DNA of 64,000 nucleotides from Hymenobacter sublimis. Its GTDB lineage: Bacteria; Bacteroidota; Bacteroidia; Cytophagales; Hymenobacteraceae. The position numbers and the translations under genes are program-made. The notes under the pieces are model-generated. The model had not been told where the DNA came from, ran no database searches, and worked only from the letters and a program-made list of their open reading frames with translations. Below, one piece after another: positions 1-8,675 of this stretch. The DNA lies in NCBI RefSeq assembly GCF_023101345.1, contig NZ_CP095848.1, positions 2,107,501 through 2,171,500 of the forward strand. Reading direction: 5' to 3'. Each line of letters starts with the position of its first letter. Within the stretch, counting starts at the first letter, position 1.

Positions 1-1752
1 GGCCACGCCGACACGTTCGGGGTAGTACTCCAGATGATGACGGCCCTGCGCGAGGAGCTGGCCCAACCCGAATCGGAAGAAACCCTGCTGCGCGAGGCCT
101 ACATGCGCGAAACGCTACGCGCCACCCTCAAGCAGGGCTACCAGCGCGTGGCCGTGGTGTGCGGGGCCTGGCACGCCCCGGTGCTGCGCGCGGAGCAGTT
201 GCCCGACTACGCCAAAGCCGACAAGGTTCGCCTCAAGGGGCTGAAGAAAGTGCCCACCGAGGCCACCTGGGTGCCCTGGACCTACGAGCGCCTGGCCCGG
301 CAGTCGGGCTACGGGGCGGGGGTGTTGTCGCCGGCCTGGTACGAGCTGCTGTTCCAGGAGCCCCACGAGCGGGTAGTCACGCACTGGATGGTGCGGGCGG
401 CACACTTGCTGCGGGCTCAGCAAATCGATGCGTCTTCGGCCCATGCCATTGAGGGCGTGCGGCTGGCGGAGGCCCTGGCGGCCGTGCGCGGCTTGGCCTT
501 GCCCGGTATTGAGGAGCTGGAAGAAGCGGCCGTGAGCATCTTCGGGGGCGGCTATGCCGAGGCCCTGGAGCTGGTGCACCAGCAGCTAGTCATTGGCGAG
601 AAGCTAGGCGAAGTGCCCGAGGAGCTGCCGGCCTCGCCCCTGCAGCAGGACCTGGGCTTGCAGCAAAAAGCGCTCCGCCTCAAGCACGAAGCCCTGTCGA
701 AAACCCTGGCCCTGGACCTGCGCAAGGACCTCGACCTGGGCCGCAGCCACCTGCTGCACCGCCTGCAGTTGCTGGGCATCCGCTGGGGTAAGCCGCAACG
801 CGTACAGGGCAAAAGCGGCACCTTCCACGAGGTATGGGAACTGCAATGGCGCCTCGAAATGGTGCTGGGCGTGCTGGAAGCCGGGCGCTGGGGAAACACC
901 GTTCTGGCCGCCGCCAGCGGCGCCGCCCACCACCGCGCCCAGCAGGCCACCGACCTCGGCCAGGTGAGTCAGCTGCTAGAAGAAGCCCTGCGCGCCGACC
1001 TGGCCCCGGCGCTACCTACCCTGGTCTCCCGCCTCGAAACCATCAGCGCCGGCACCCGCGACGTGGCCCACCTGCTCACGGCCCTGCCCCCGCTGGTAAA
1101 TGTGCTGCGCTACGGCAATGTGCGGCGCACCGAAACCACCCAGGTAGCCCAAGTCGTCCATCATCTGGTGCCGCGCTTGTGCATCTCCCTGCCCCTAGCC
1201 TGCACCGGCCTCGACCGGGACGCGGCCAGTCAGCTTCTGGAGCGTATCGAGGCGGCCCACCAAGCTATTCGCCTGCTCCCCGACCCCGCCGAGCAAACCG
1301 ATTGGCAGGCGGCCCTGCACGCCATTGCCCGGCAACCGGCCAGTAGTGGCCTGCTGGCCGGTGCAGCTACCCGCCTGCTCTTCGATACCCAGCAGCTCAC
1401 CCCCAACGACACGGCCACCCTGCTTGGCCTGGCCCTGGCTCCCGCCCAACCCACCGACTACGCTACCGCCTGGATTGAAGGCTTCCTGCGGGGTAGCGGC
1501 CTGCTCCTGATTCATAATCGCACGCTGTTCGACCTGCTCGACGCGTGGCTTTCCGGCCTCGATGAAGCCGTTTTTCAGGGAACCGTACCTCTGCTGCGCC
1601 GCTCCTTCGCCGATTTCAGTCAGCCCGAACGCCAGCAGGTGCTGGCCTTGGCCGTAGGTGGCCCGGCCGTGCCAGCAGCCCAAGCTGCCGACATTGACCT
1701 GGAACGCGGACTGCGGGTGCTGCCGGTGCTGCGGGAGTTACTGGGGGTGTAG
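1..1752 (+). CDS. DUF5682 family protein (YehM-like), 5' end cut by window
   Basis: The reading frame is open from base 1, so the true start lies outside the window; the first in-window ATG is at 34. The visible C-terminal 583 residues carry the DUF5682 signature block near the start (AVVCGAWHAPVL, around residue 50), followed by a long Ala/Leu-rich helical region with no catalytic motif I recognise. In other bacteria DUF5682 proteins (E. coli YehM) are encoded beside a MoxR-type AAA ATPase and a VWA protein (YehP); their biochemical role is unknown. Here the next gene downstream is a convergent peptidase, and a YehP-like VWA gene appears only at 51406. Family assignment is fairly sure; function is not. 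Confidence 0.75.
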   Translation, partial: GHADTFGVVLQMMTALREELAQPESEETLLREAYMRETLRATLKQGYQRVAVVCGAWHAPVLRAEQLPDYAKADKVRLKGLKKVPTEATWVPWTYERLARQSGYGAGVLSPAWYELLFQEPHERVVTHWMVRAAHLLRAQQIDASSAHAIEGVRLAEALAAVRGLALPGIEELEEAAVSIFGGGYAEALELVHQQLVIGEKLGEVPEELPASPLQQDLGLQQKALRLKHEALSKTLALDLRKDLDLGRSHLLHRLQLLGIRWGKPQRVQGKSGTFHEVWELQWRLEMVLGVLEAGRWGNTVLAAASGAAHHRAQQATDLGQVSQLLEEALRADLAPALPTLVSRLETISAGTRDVAHLLTALPPLVNVLRYGNVRRTETTQVAQVVHHLVPRLCISLPLACTGLDRDAASQLLERIEAAHQAIRLLPDPAEQTDWQAALHAIARQPASSGLLAGAATRLLFDTQQLTPNDTATLLGLALAPAQPTDYATAWIEGFLRGSGLLLIHNRTLFDLLDAWLSGLDEAVFQGTVPLLRRSFADFSQPERQQVLALAVGGPAVPAAQAADIDLERGLRVLPVLRELLGV

Positions 1753-1781
1753 GGTACTCGGTAGGAACAACGCTCCCAGAT

Positions 1782-1877
1782 CGTCCTGCTGAGCTTGCCG
1801 AAGCATCTCTCCTCTGACTACCTCTTAATACCTATTCAACGAAGCGGGAGAGATGCTTCGGCAAGCTCAGCAGGACG
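1782..1877. repeat. Intergenic hairpin repeat, GCATCTC type
   Basis: Two perfect 30-nt inverted arms (1782-1811 and 1848-1877) enclose a 36-nt loop. The outer part of the arm reads CGTCCTGCTGAGCTTGCC, then GAAGCATCTCTC. It lies between two convergent genes and could fold as a transcript end for both. A near copy is at 57403-57499. Confidence 0.9.
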
Positions 1878-1907
1878 TTCCAGTGGTGTTTGCCTTGAGA
1901 AACGTTT

Positions 1908-4538
1908 CTAGAGCACCAGCTTTTCGGCCCGAAATACGTCATCGGCGGCCTGAAGCAGCTTGGCGCGGAGCTTGGGGTTATAGGTCGGGTGGGCGGCCAG
2001 GAAGTCGCGGACGGTGCGGGCGGCGCTGGGGGTTTGGTAGGAGCCGAGCGTGGCCTGGAGCCAGGAGTAGGGAAAGAAAATGTCGCCGGTTTGCTGAATT
2101 TCTTCCAGCAGGGCCAGGCTTTGGGGCAGATACTTTTCGGAGGTAGCGGCTCGCAGCGGGTGGTGCAGGTAAGCCAGGGCCGAGGTTACCCAGGCTTCCT
2201 TTTCACGGTTCTTTTCGTCGGCGAGCGAGGCAAAGAAGGCGTCGCGCGTTGGCACGTCGGGGGAAAGGGCGGGTAGTAGGAACTCCATGCGCTTGCGGCG
2301 GTCGGGGTTTTGGATGCGGGTCAGTTGCCGGAGCAGAATGGGGGTAGCGGCGGGGTAGTCGCGCACGGCTAAGGCCAGGGCCAGGGCCGTGTAGTCATCT
2401 TCCGTTAGCTTGACGCCGGCCGGAGCTTGCTGCTTATCCCAGATGTGGTAAAGGCGCGTTTGGGCTTCCTGGGTGAGAGCCACCGACTGATACGCCTTGA
2501 ACAGCAGCTTCTTGGCATTCGGAGCTGGGTTTTGCTGCAGGACCTGCCACAGCTCCTTTTCCAGCGCCGGGGCCAGGGCAACCCGCTCGGCGGGCTTCAA
2601 CAGCTTCCAGAAGATGTCGGTAAGCTGACCGGTGAGCAGCTTCACGTTTAATTCCTCCTTCTCCTTGGGTAGGGCTTGCCGGCACACCGCCAACAGTTGC
2701 TGCGGCGCGATGCTGCGGCCGTTGAGCATGTTCTCGTAGAGATTCACGTAGGCCGCGGCCCGCGCCACCGGGTTTTGCAGGGCGGTCAGGCCACTGGTCA
2801 GCTGCTTATCCACCGGAAAGACGCCGTAGCCCAGGCCTGTGGAGTTGAACAGGATGTAGGCGGGCGCGGGTTCTCCTGCGGCCTGGGGCACGCTCACCTG
2901 GCGCTGGTTCATGTTCACGGTCAGCTCTTTCGTACGGCCGCCAGGGTACACCAGCAGCACCTCAAACAGCTGGGGCCAGAGCCGCGCCGACTTGTCCTCG
3001 GCCTGCTGGGTGAGCTGCAGGCTGGTAATCTTGCCGTTGCTGGTTTGCAGGTCGTAGTCGAAGAGGGGGCGGCCGGGCTGGTTTACCCACACCTGGTTCC
3101 AGGCCTGCAGGTCGGCGGGGGTGCGGGCGTCGAGCAGTTGGATGAGGTCGGGCCAGGTGGCGTTGCCGAAGCTGTACGTGCGCAGGTACTCCTGCAGGCC
3201 CTGGCGGAAGGGCTCCTCCCCCATCAGGCGCTCCAGCTGGCGCATCATAATGGGCGCTTTGTGGTAGATGATGTTGCCGTAAAGCGAGCCGGCATCTTTC
3301 AGATTATCCAGCTCCTGGCGAATGGGGTTGGCCCCGCTGGTGCGGTCGACGCCGTAGGCCGCGGGGTAGTGGTCAATGACGAACTTGAGGTCGTAGTTGG
3401 AACCCGTGACGGCCACCTGGGTGATTTTATTGGCCATGAAGTTGGCAAACACCTCCTTCATCCACACGTCGTTAAACCACTGCATGGTCACCAAATCACC
3501 GAACCACATGTGGGCCGTTTCGTGGGCAATGAGGTTGGAGCGGGCTATTTTCTGGTCCTGGGTGGCGCCCTCGTCCAGAAACAGGGTGCTGGCTTTGTAA
3601 TCGATGGCGCCCACGTGCTCCATACCGCCGTACTGAAAATCAGGCAGGGCCACGAAATCGAACTTGCGGAACGGGTACGGAATGCCCGTGTAGTCCTGCA
3701 GAAACGTCAGCGCATCGGCGTGAATCTGGAAGATGGGGTCCAGGCTCAGGCGCAGCTTACTCTGGTCGGTTTCCCGGTGCAAAAACTGCATTTCCCTACC
3801 CCCCAGCCTGCGGGAAAGGCGCGTGAACTTGCCCGCCGCAAACGAGAACAGGTAGGTACTGATGGTATCCGAAGGCGCAAACCGGTAGGTCTTATTTCCG
3901 GCCGCTACCGTGGAATCCAGCAGGGGGCCGTTGGCTAGGGCCTCCCAATCGGCAGGAACATCTAGCGTGAGCGTGAAGGAAGCCTTTAGGTTGGGCTGGT
4001 CGAAAACCGGAAACACCGTGCGGGCGCGGTCGGGCACGAGCAGGGTGTACAAGAAATCCTCGCTGCGGTTGAGGCTTTGGTTGCCGGCTGTAAACTGAAT
4101 ATTCACTTTATTCAGGCCGGTTTGCAGGCTAGCGGCGGGTAGCACCAGGTGCTCGTTGTGATGGTCAATGGCTACGGGCTGACCATTCACCGTTACGCTT
4201 TTCAAATTGGCGGTCTGCTCCTTGAAATCGAGCTGCACGGGCTGGCGGGCATCCGCGAGCTGGAAGCGGACTGTTTCGGTGGCGGCAATGGGGGCTGCTT
4301 TGCCCGCCGGAATGGTCAGGTGCAGGTCGTAGCCCAGGCGGGAAATGCGGCGGGCGCGGTCCTGGGCCAGCTCCAGGCTCACGCCGGGCACCACGGCCGG
4401 GCCGGCAGCTGCCGCAGTTCCCGGCCCGGCTTGCGGGGTTGCTGCCGCAGAAACCATCAGTTTTTTAGCGCAGGAGGCCAGGCCCAAATTTAGCAGCAGT
4501 GCAGTGGCACACGCACCAGTAGTATATTGAAACTTCAT
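1908..4538 (-). CDS. M1 family aminopeptidase, lipoprotein
   Basis: Zinc aminopeptidase expected to trim N-terminal residues from peptides at the cell envelope. The 876-residue product starts with a lipoprotein signal (lipobox LASC, Cys23). It then has an M1 N-terminal beta domain (about 60-245), the substrate-binding GGMEHVGAIDY block (304-314, the GAMEN position), and the zinc motif HETAH (339-343) with the third ligand Glu362 exactly 18 residues after it. A long helical C-terminal domain follows. It is divergent from pxpB with only 50 bases between starts, which may link peptide breakdown to pyroglutamate use. Assignment to M1 is firm; peptide specificity is not readable. Confidence 0.95.
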   Translation of the reverse strand: MKFQYTTGACATALLLNLGLASCAKKLMVSAAATPQAGPGTAAAAGPAVVPGVSLELAQDRARRISRLGYDLHLTIPAGKAAPIAATETVRFQLADARQPVQLDFKEQTANLKSVTVNGQPVAIDHHNEHLVLPAASLQTGLNKVNIQFTAGNQSLNRSEDFLYTLLVPDRARTVFPVFDQPNLKASFTLTLDVPADWEALANGPLLDSTVAAGNKTYRFAPSDTISTYLFSFAAGKFTRLSRRLGGREMQFLHRETDQSKLRLSLDPIFQIHADALTFLQDYTGIPYPFRKFDFVALPDFQYGGMEHVGAIDYKASTLFLDEGATQDQKIARSNLIAHETAHMWFGDLVTMQWFNDVWMKEVFANFMANKITQVAVTGSNYDLKFVIDHYPAAYGVDRTSGANPIRQELDNLKDAGSLYGNIIYHKAPIMMRQLERLMGEEPFRQGLQEYLRTYSFGNATWPDLIQLLDARTPADLQAWNQVWVNQPGRPLFDYDLQTSNGKITSLQLTQQAEDKSARLWPQLFEVLLVYPGGRTKELTVNMNQRQVSVPQAAGEPAPAYILFNSTGLGYGVFPVDKQLTSGLTALQNPVARAAAYVNLYENMLNGRSIAPQQLLAVCRQALPKEKEELNVKLLTGQLTDIFWKLLKPAERVALAPALEKELWQVLQQNPAPNAKKLLFKAYQSVALTQEAQTRLYHIWDKQQAPAGVKLTEDDYTALALALAVRDYPAATPILLRQLTRIQNPDRRKRMEFLLPALSPDVPTRDAFFASLADEKNREKEAWVTSALAYLHHPLRAATSEKYLPQSLALLEEIQQTGDIFFPYSWLQATLGSYQTPSAARTVRDFLAAHPTYNPKLRAKLLQAADDVFRAEKLVL

Positions 4539-4567
4539 TCCGGAGGTATTCCATCAGGTCGAACACC

Positions 4568-4574
4568 CAAGGTA
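4568..4574 (-). promoter_or_regulatory. Possible -7 promoter element for the M1 peptidase
   Basis: Read on the minus strand, TACCTTG resembles the Bacteroidota -7 element TAnnTTTG and lies about 30 bases before the start codon. I could not find a convincing -33 TTG at the right distance, so this is tentative. Confidence 0.3.
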
Positions 4575-4588
4575 AAGCAAACCAACCG

Positions 4589-5332
4589 ATGGACCAGCCT
4601 TTGCGCCGAAACTCAGAGCAGCCCCTGGCCCAGCTCTATCCCCTGGGCGACGCGGCCGTTGTGCTGCAGTTTGGCGAGGTCATCAACGAAGCCACGCACC
4701 GCACAATTCAGGCCGTGGGCGCCTACCTCAACCAGCACCCCTTTCCTGGTTTTCTGGAGTACGTGCCCGCCTTTACTACCCTCACCGTGTACTACGACCC
4801 GTGGCTGGCGAGTCAGGCCGGCCGCCAAAACCCGTATAAGCGCGTTGCGAAGCTGCTGCACCAGTTGCTGGAGCAAGTGCCCGCCATCGATGCCGAGGCC
4901 ACCAGCGCGGTGGTGGAAATTCCGGTGTGCTACGGCGGGCCGTTTGGGCCGGATATGGAGTTTCTGACCCGCCACACCGGCCTCACGCCCGAAGAGGTAA
5001 TTCGGCTGCACACCGAGCCGGACTACCTGGTGTACATGCTGGGCTTTGCCCCCGGCTTTCCGTACCTGGGCGGGATGAATGCAACGCTCACGGCGCCGCG
5101 TAAAACCCAGCCGCGGACCCTAGTACCAGCCGGCTCGGTGGGTATTGCCGGCGCGCAGACGGGCATTTATTCCCTGCCCACGCCCGGCGGCTGGCAACTG
5201 ATTGGGCGCACTCCGCGGCGCTTGTTTACGCCGGAAGCGGCCTCGCCCAGCCTGCTGCGGGCGGGCCAGCGGCTGCGGTTTGTGCCCATTTCCCAGGACG
5301 AGTACGCGCACCTGCAAGAACATGAGCTGTAG
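4589..5332 (+). CDS. pxpB: 5-oxoprolinase subunit PxpB (KipI-like)
   Basis: Subunit of the ATP-dependent PxpABC 5-oxoprolinase, which opens 5-oxoproline (pyroglutamate) to glutamate. The 247-residue protein shows the carboxyltransferase subdomain C/D fold typical of KipI/PxpB, with the conserved stretch YMLGFAPGFPYLGGM (around residues 148-162) and later PAGSVGIAGAQTGIYSLPTPGGW. It is the first gene of an operon with pxpC, pxpA and a transporter, and its stop overlaps the pxpC start by 11 bases. In Bacillus the homologue was first described as KipI, an inhibitor of kinase KinA; the pxpC/pxpA neighbours favour the metabolic role here. Confidence 0.93.
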   Translation: MDQPLRRNSEQPLAQLYPLGDAAVVLQFGEVINEATHRTIQAVGAYLNQHPFPGFLEYVPAFTTLTVYYDPWLASQAGRQNPYKRVAKLLHQLLEQVPAIDAEATSAVVEIPVCYGGPFGPDMEFLTRHTGLTPEEVIRLHTEPDYLVYMLGFAPGFPYLGGMNATLTAPRKTQPRTLVPAGSVGIAGAQTGIYSLPTPGGWQLIGRTPRRLFTPEAASPSLLRAGQRLRFVPISQDEYAHLQEHEL

Positions 5333-6329
5333 CATTCTGCGGGCGGGTTTGCTGACCACCATCCAGGATGGGGGCCGCCGGGGCTACCGGCAGGCGGGCG
5401 TTATCGTGAGCGGGCCGATGGATGCGCTGGCCCTGCGCGTAGCCAACCTGCTGGTGGGCAACCGGCCAGGCGCGGCGGGGCTGGAAATCACCTTGCTTGG
5501 GCCGACAATCCGGTTTGAAGCCGACCACTTGCTTGCCCTAACTGGCGCCAACTTATCGGCTACTCTTGATGGGGAACCTCTACCCCTGAACCGGCCCGTG
5601 GCCGTCCGGCGCGGTTGTGAGCTGGCTTTTGGCCCCGCCCGCAGCGGGTGCCGGGCCTACCTGGCGCTGTCGGGCGGGCTGGCCGTACCCGCGGTGCTGG
5701 GCAGCCAGTCCACGTATTTGCGGGCTGGTATTGGGGGCTTTCAGGGCCGGGCGTTACGGGCCGGCGACGTGGTGCCAGCTGCCGGCCCCACCTCGGCTGG
5801 GCAGCGCCTGCACCGGCAACTGCTCGCCCACCGGCCCGGCCGAAGCTGGGCCGCCGCCACCTGGTTTCCCGCGCCGCCGCTCACGCCGCCGCTCTCCGCC
5901 ACCCCACTTATCAGGGCCGTGCGGGGGCTGGAATACGGGCTGTTTTCGGAGGAAAGTCAGCGGGCTTTCTGGGAAGCCGCGTTTACCGTAACGCCCAGCT
6001 CCGACCGCATGGGCTACCGCCTGGCGGGGCCGGAACTACCGCGGCTGGCGGGGCCGGAAATTCTCTCCACGGCCGTTACCTTCGGCACGGTGCAGGTACC
6101 GGCGGCGGGTGGCCCCATTGTGCTGCTGGCCGACCACCAGACCACCGGGGGCTACCCACGCATTGCGCAGGTTATTACGGCCGATTTTTCCCAGCTGGCC
6201 CAGGTGCCGCCGGGCGGCCGTCTGCGCTTTCAGGAAATCAGCCTCTCTCAGGCTCATTACTGGTACCTGCGCCAGGAAAAAACCATCCAGCACTTCCAAC
6301 GAGGCCTCGCCCTTTTTCACCATCTATGA
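5322..6329 (+). CDS. pxpC: 5-oxoprolinase subunit PxpC (KipA-like, biotin-dependent carboxyltransferase fold)
   Basis: Partner of PxpB in the 5-oxoprolinase complex. The product from ATG 5322 is 335 residues and begins [19 protein letters not shown], the expected N-terminus of the KipA/PxpC (AHS2) family. Other family blocks visible are [18 protein letters not shown] and, near the end, [18 protein letters not shown] (here IVLLADHQ). The reading frame is open further upstream to 5202, but that part overlaps pxpB in another frame and does not look like the family, so I use 5322. It overlaps pxpB by 11 bases and ends in an ATGA overlap with pxpA, so the subunits are probably translationally coupled. 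Confidence 0.93.
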   Translation: MSCSILRAGLLTTIQDGGRRGYRQAGVIVSGPMDALALRVANLLVGNRPGAAGLEITLLGPTIRFEADHLLALTGANLSATLDGEPLPLNRPVAVRRGCELAFGPARSGCRAYLALSGGLAVPAVLGSQSTYLRAGIGGFQGRALRAGDVVPAAGPTSAGQRLHRQLLAHRPGRSWAAATWFPAPPLTPPLSATPLIRAVRGLEYGLFSEESQRAFWEAAFTVTPSSDRMGYRLAGPELPRLAGPEILSTAVTFGTVQVPAAGGPIVLLADHQTTGGYPRIAQVITADFSQLAQVPPGGRLRFQEISLSQAHYWYLRQEKTIQHFQRGLALFHHL

Positions 6330-7108
6330 CCCACCCGTACGCCGTCGACCTGAATTGCGACCTGGGGGAAAGCTTCGGCGCCTACTCCCTGGGCCACGAC
6401 GAAGCCATCCTACCCTTTGTTACCTCCGCTAACATTGCCTGCGGCTACCACGCCGGCGACCCAGCCGTGATGAAGCGCACCGTGCGCCTGGCCCTGCAAC
6501 ACCAGGTAGCCATCGGGGCCCACCCTGGCCTGCCCGACCTGGTGGGTTTCGGCCGCCGCGACATGGCCATTTCGGCGGAAGAAGCCTACGATATGACGGT
6601 GTACCAACTGGGCGCCCTGGCTGCTTTCGTGCGGGCCGAAGGCGGAACGCTACACCACGTCAAGCCCCACGGGGCCCTCTACAACATGGCCGCCCTGAAC
6701 CCGGCCCTGGCCGAAGCCATTGCCGAAGCCGTGTACCGGGTGCAGCCCGAAGCCTGCCTCTACGGCTTGGCCGGCAGCGCCCTAATCAGCGCCGGCCGGA
6801 AGCTGGGCCTGGCCACGGCGCAGGAGGTTTTCGCCGACCGCACCTACCAGCCCAACGGCACGCTCACGCCCCGCCGGCAACCCGATGCCCTTATCACGGA
6901 TTCGGCCACGGCCATAGCCCAGGTAGTGCGCATGGTAAAAGAAAGCCGGGTGCGCGCCCTCTCCGGCGAGGACGTTATCATGCAAGCGGATACCATCTGC
7001 CTGCACGGCGACGGGCCCCACGCCCTGGAGTTTGCCCAGCAGATTCGGGCCAGGCTCGAACAGGAAGGCATTGCGGTGCGCCCATACTCCCACCCCACTA
7101 CCGCATGA
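6326..7108 (+). CDS. pxpA: 5-oxoprolinase subunit PxpA (LamB/YcsF family)
   Basis: Third subunit of PxpABC. The 260-residue product starts [16 protein letters not shown] (after MTHP), the hallmark of the LamB/YcsF family, and contains [27 protein letters not shown] and the late [10 protein letters not shown] block. Start 6326 is the ATG of an ATGA overlap with the pxpC stop; the longer open frame upstream is only a shadow over pxpC. Its own stop overlaps the transporter start in the same way, so all four genes are likely one transcript. Length and motifs match the family well. Confidence 0.95.
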   Translation: MTHPYAVDLNCDLGESFGAYSLGHDEAILPFVTSANIACGYHAGDPAVMKRTVRLALQHQVAIGAHPGLPDLVGFGRRDMAISAEEAYDMTVYQLGALAAFVRAEGGTLHHVKPHGALYNMAALNPALAEAIAEAVYRVQPEACLYGLAGSALISAGRKLGLATAQEVFADRTYQPNGTLTPRRQPDALITDSATAIAQVVRMVKESRVRALSGEDVIMQADTICLHGDGPHALEFAQQIRARLEQEGIAVRPYSHPTTA

Positions 7109-8295
7109 GGCCGGCTCGCAACTGGGGCGTGCTGCTGGGCGCCGCCTTCCTGATGGCTACCTCGGCGGTAGGGCCGGGCTTCCTAACCCAAACTACCGTG
7201 TTTACGCAGTCCTTAGGCGCCAGCTTCGGCTTTGTTATTCTGACCTCCATTCTGATGGATATTGGGGTGCAGCTGAATATCTGGCGGGTAATTGCCGTGT
7301 CGGAGCTGCGGGCCCCGGACATTGCCAACCGGGTACTGCCGGGGCTGGGCGGCTTTATTTCCCTCCTGATTCTGCTGGGCGGGCTGGCCTTCAACATTGG
7401 CAACGTGGGCGGGGCCGGCCTGGGCCTGCAGGTACTCACGGGCCTACCCGTCACCCTCTGCGCCGTGCTGGCGGCGGCCCTGGCCCTGGCCATCTTTCTG
7501 GTGCGCGAGGCCGGCCCGCTCATGGACCGATTTGCCCAGCTCATGGGGCTGGTGATGATTCTGGTTATCATCTACGTGGCCTTCACCACCCAGCCGCCCG
7601 TGGCGGAAGCGGCGCTGCGCACTATCGTGCCTACTACCATTAACTACCAAGCCATTATCACGCTGGTAGGCGGCACGGTGGGCGGCTACATCACTTTCTC
7701 CGGCGGCCACCGCCTGCTCGATGCGGGCGTAAAGGGCGCGGCCGCCCTGCCGGAAGTGTCGCGCAGTGCCGTTATGGGCGTGTCGGTGGCTTCCCTGATC
7801 CGGGTGTTTCTGTTTCTGGCCACGCTGGGGGTAGTAAGCCGGGGCCTGGCCCTGGACGCCAGCAACCCCACAGCCTCGGTATTTGAGCTGGCGGCGGGCA
7901 CCGTGGGCTACAAGCTATTCGGGGTGGTGATGTTTGCGGCGGCCATTACGTCCATTATCGGCTCGGCCTACACCTCTATTTCCTTTCTCAAATCGATGCT
8001 GCCCAGCGTAGCTACCCACGAAAACCGCTGGATCATCGGCTTTATCGTCCTGTCGACGCTTCTGTTTGTCACCATTGGCAAGCCCGTGAGCCTGCTGCTC
8101 TGGGCGGGCGCCCTGAACGGGTTCATCCTGCCCATTACCCTCGGTACCTTGCTCGTGGCCGCCTACCGCCGCAACATCATCGGCAGCTACCGCCATCCGT
8201 TGTGGCTAACCGTGTTTGGGGTATTGGTGGTAGGAATTATGACGTGGATGAGCGGCTCAGTGCTGGTAGAACAGGTGGCCAGTTTGTGGAAATAA
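7105..8295 (+). CDS. Nramp-fold transporter of the pxp operon (YcsG-like), metal-site motifs absent
   Basis: Integral membrane protein of 396 residues with about 10-11 hydrophobic segments and overall similarity to the Nramp family. In the Bacillus ycs/kip locus a YcsG protein of this type accompanies the 5-oxoprolinase genes, so I infer uptake of 5-oxoproline or a related acid. In classical Nramp metal transporters TM1 carries DPGN and TM6 carries MPH; here the TM1 position reads [11 protein letters not shown] and the TM6 position [15 protein letters not shown], so both metal-binding motifs are missing. The start ATG overlaps the pxpA stop (ATGA). Family is fairly sure, substrate inferred. 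Confidence 0.8.
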   Translation: MRPARNWGVLLGAAFLMATSAVGPGFLTQTTVFTQSLGASFGFVILTSILMDIGVQLNIWRVIAVSELRAPDIANRVLPGLGGFISLLILLGGLAFNIGNVGGAGLGLQVLTGLPVTLCAVLAAALALAIFLVREAGPLMDRFAQLMGLVMILVIIYVAFTTQPPVAEAALRTIVPTTINYQAIITLVGGTVGGYITFSGGHRLLDAGVKGAAALPEVSRSAVMGVSVASLIRVFLFLATLGVVSRGLALDASNPTASVFELAAGTVGYKLFGVVMFAAAITSIIGSAYTSISFLKSMLPSVATHENRWIIGFIVLSTLLFVTIGKPVSLLLWAGALNGFILPITLGTLLVAAYRRNIIGSYRHPLWLTVFGVLVVGIMTWMSGSVLVEQVASLWK

Positions 8296-8675
8296 ACCAA
8301 AGTTAGCAAGCTAGTCGAGTGAATAGTCTCAGGGCTTATGAATTCCACAAAGCCGTCATGCAGGGGCGTAGCCGAAGCATCTCGCGTGCTGACTCAGGAT
8401 TGGTAATCAGACATTAGCACGCGAGATGCTTCGCCTCCAACTCTGCATGACGAGTTTCGATTACCTGTTTACAGTTCCTACTCTCTTCAGAAATAGGAAG
8501 CTTGCAATAGTTGACCCTCGAAGAACGGTACTAAAACTAGTTCCCCTCTCCTTTTTAGGACAGGGGCTAGGGCTGAGGCGAATTACCGCTAGAAAACTTG
8601 TAAGCTATCCTACCGCTCAACGCTCCGATCAACCACCCCAACACTAGCTCTCGAACCTTCTAGTATACTAACCTG
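8296..8675. repeat. Intergenic region with two repeat elements
   Basis: This 380-base gap holds an imperfect hairpin at 8354-8452 of the GCATCTC family (arms CGTCATGCAG.../...CTGCATGACG, conserved core GAAGCATCTCGCGTGCTGA and its complement). It also holds a single arm of the CTAGTTCCCCTCTCC / GGGGCTAGG type at 8537-8580, related to the pair at 19812-19974. A 73-codon open frame at 8426-8647 runs through the repeats and is probably not a gene. I see no clear promoter for the following amidohydrolase. Confidence 0.75.

Noticed and set aside
1898..1909. AGAAACGTTTCT palindrome as a LacI operator
   Set aside because: It lies at the stop codon of the M1 gene, away from any start, and is short; it lacks the GAAAACGTTTTC core. 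Chance is the better explanation.
2676..3938. 420-codon plus-strand open frame
   Set aside because: It is antisense to the M1 peptidase. Composition is Gly/Val/His-rich without any recognisable domain, as expected of a GC-rich shadow frame.
8426..8647. 73-codon open frame that might be a small gene
   Set aside because: It starts inside a hairpin repeat arm and crosses a second repeat; no domain or signal peptide.
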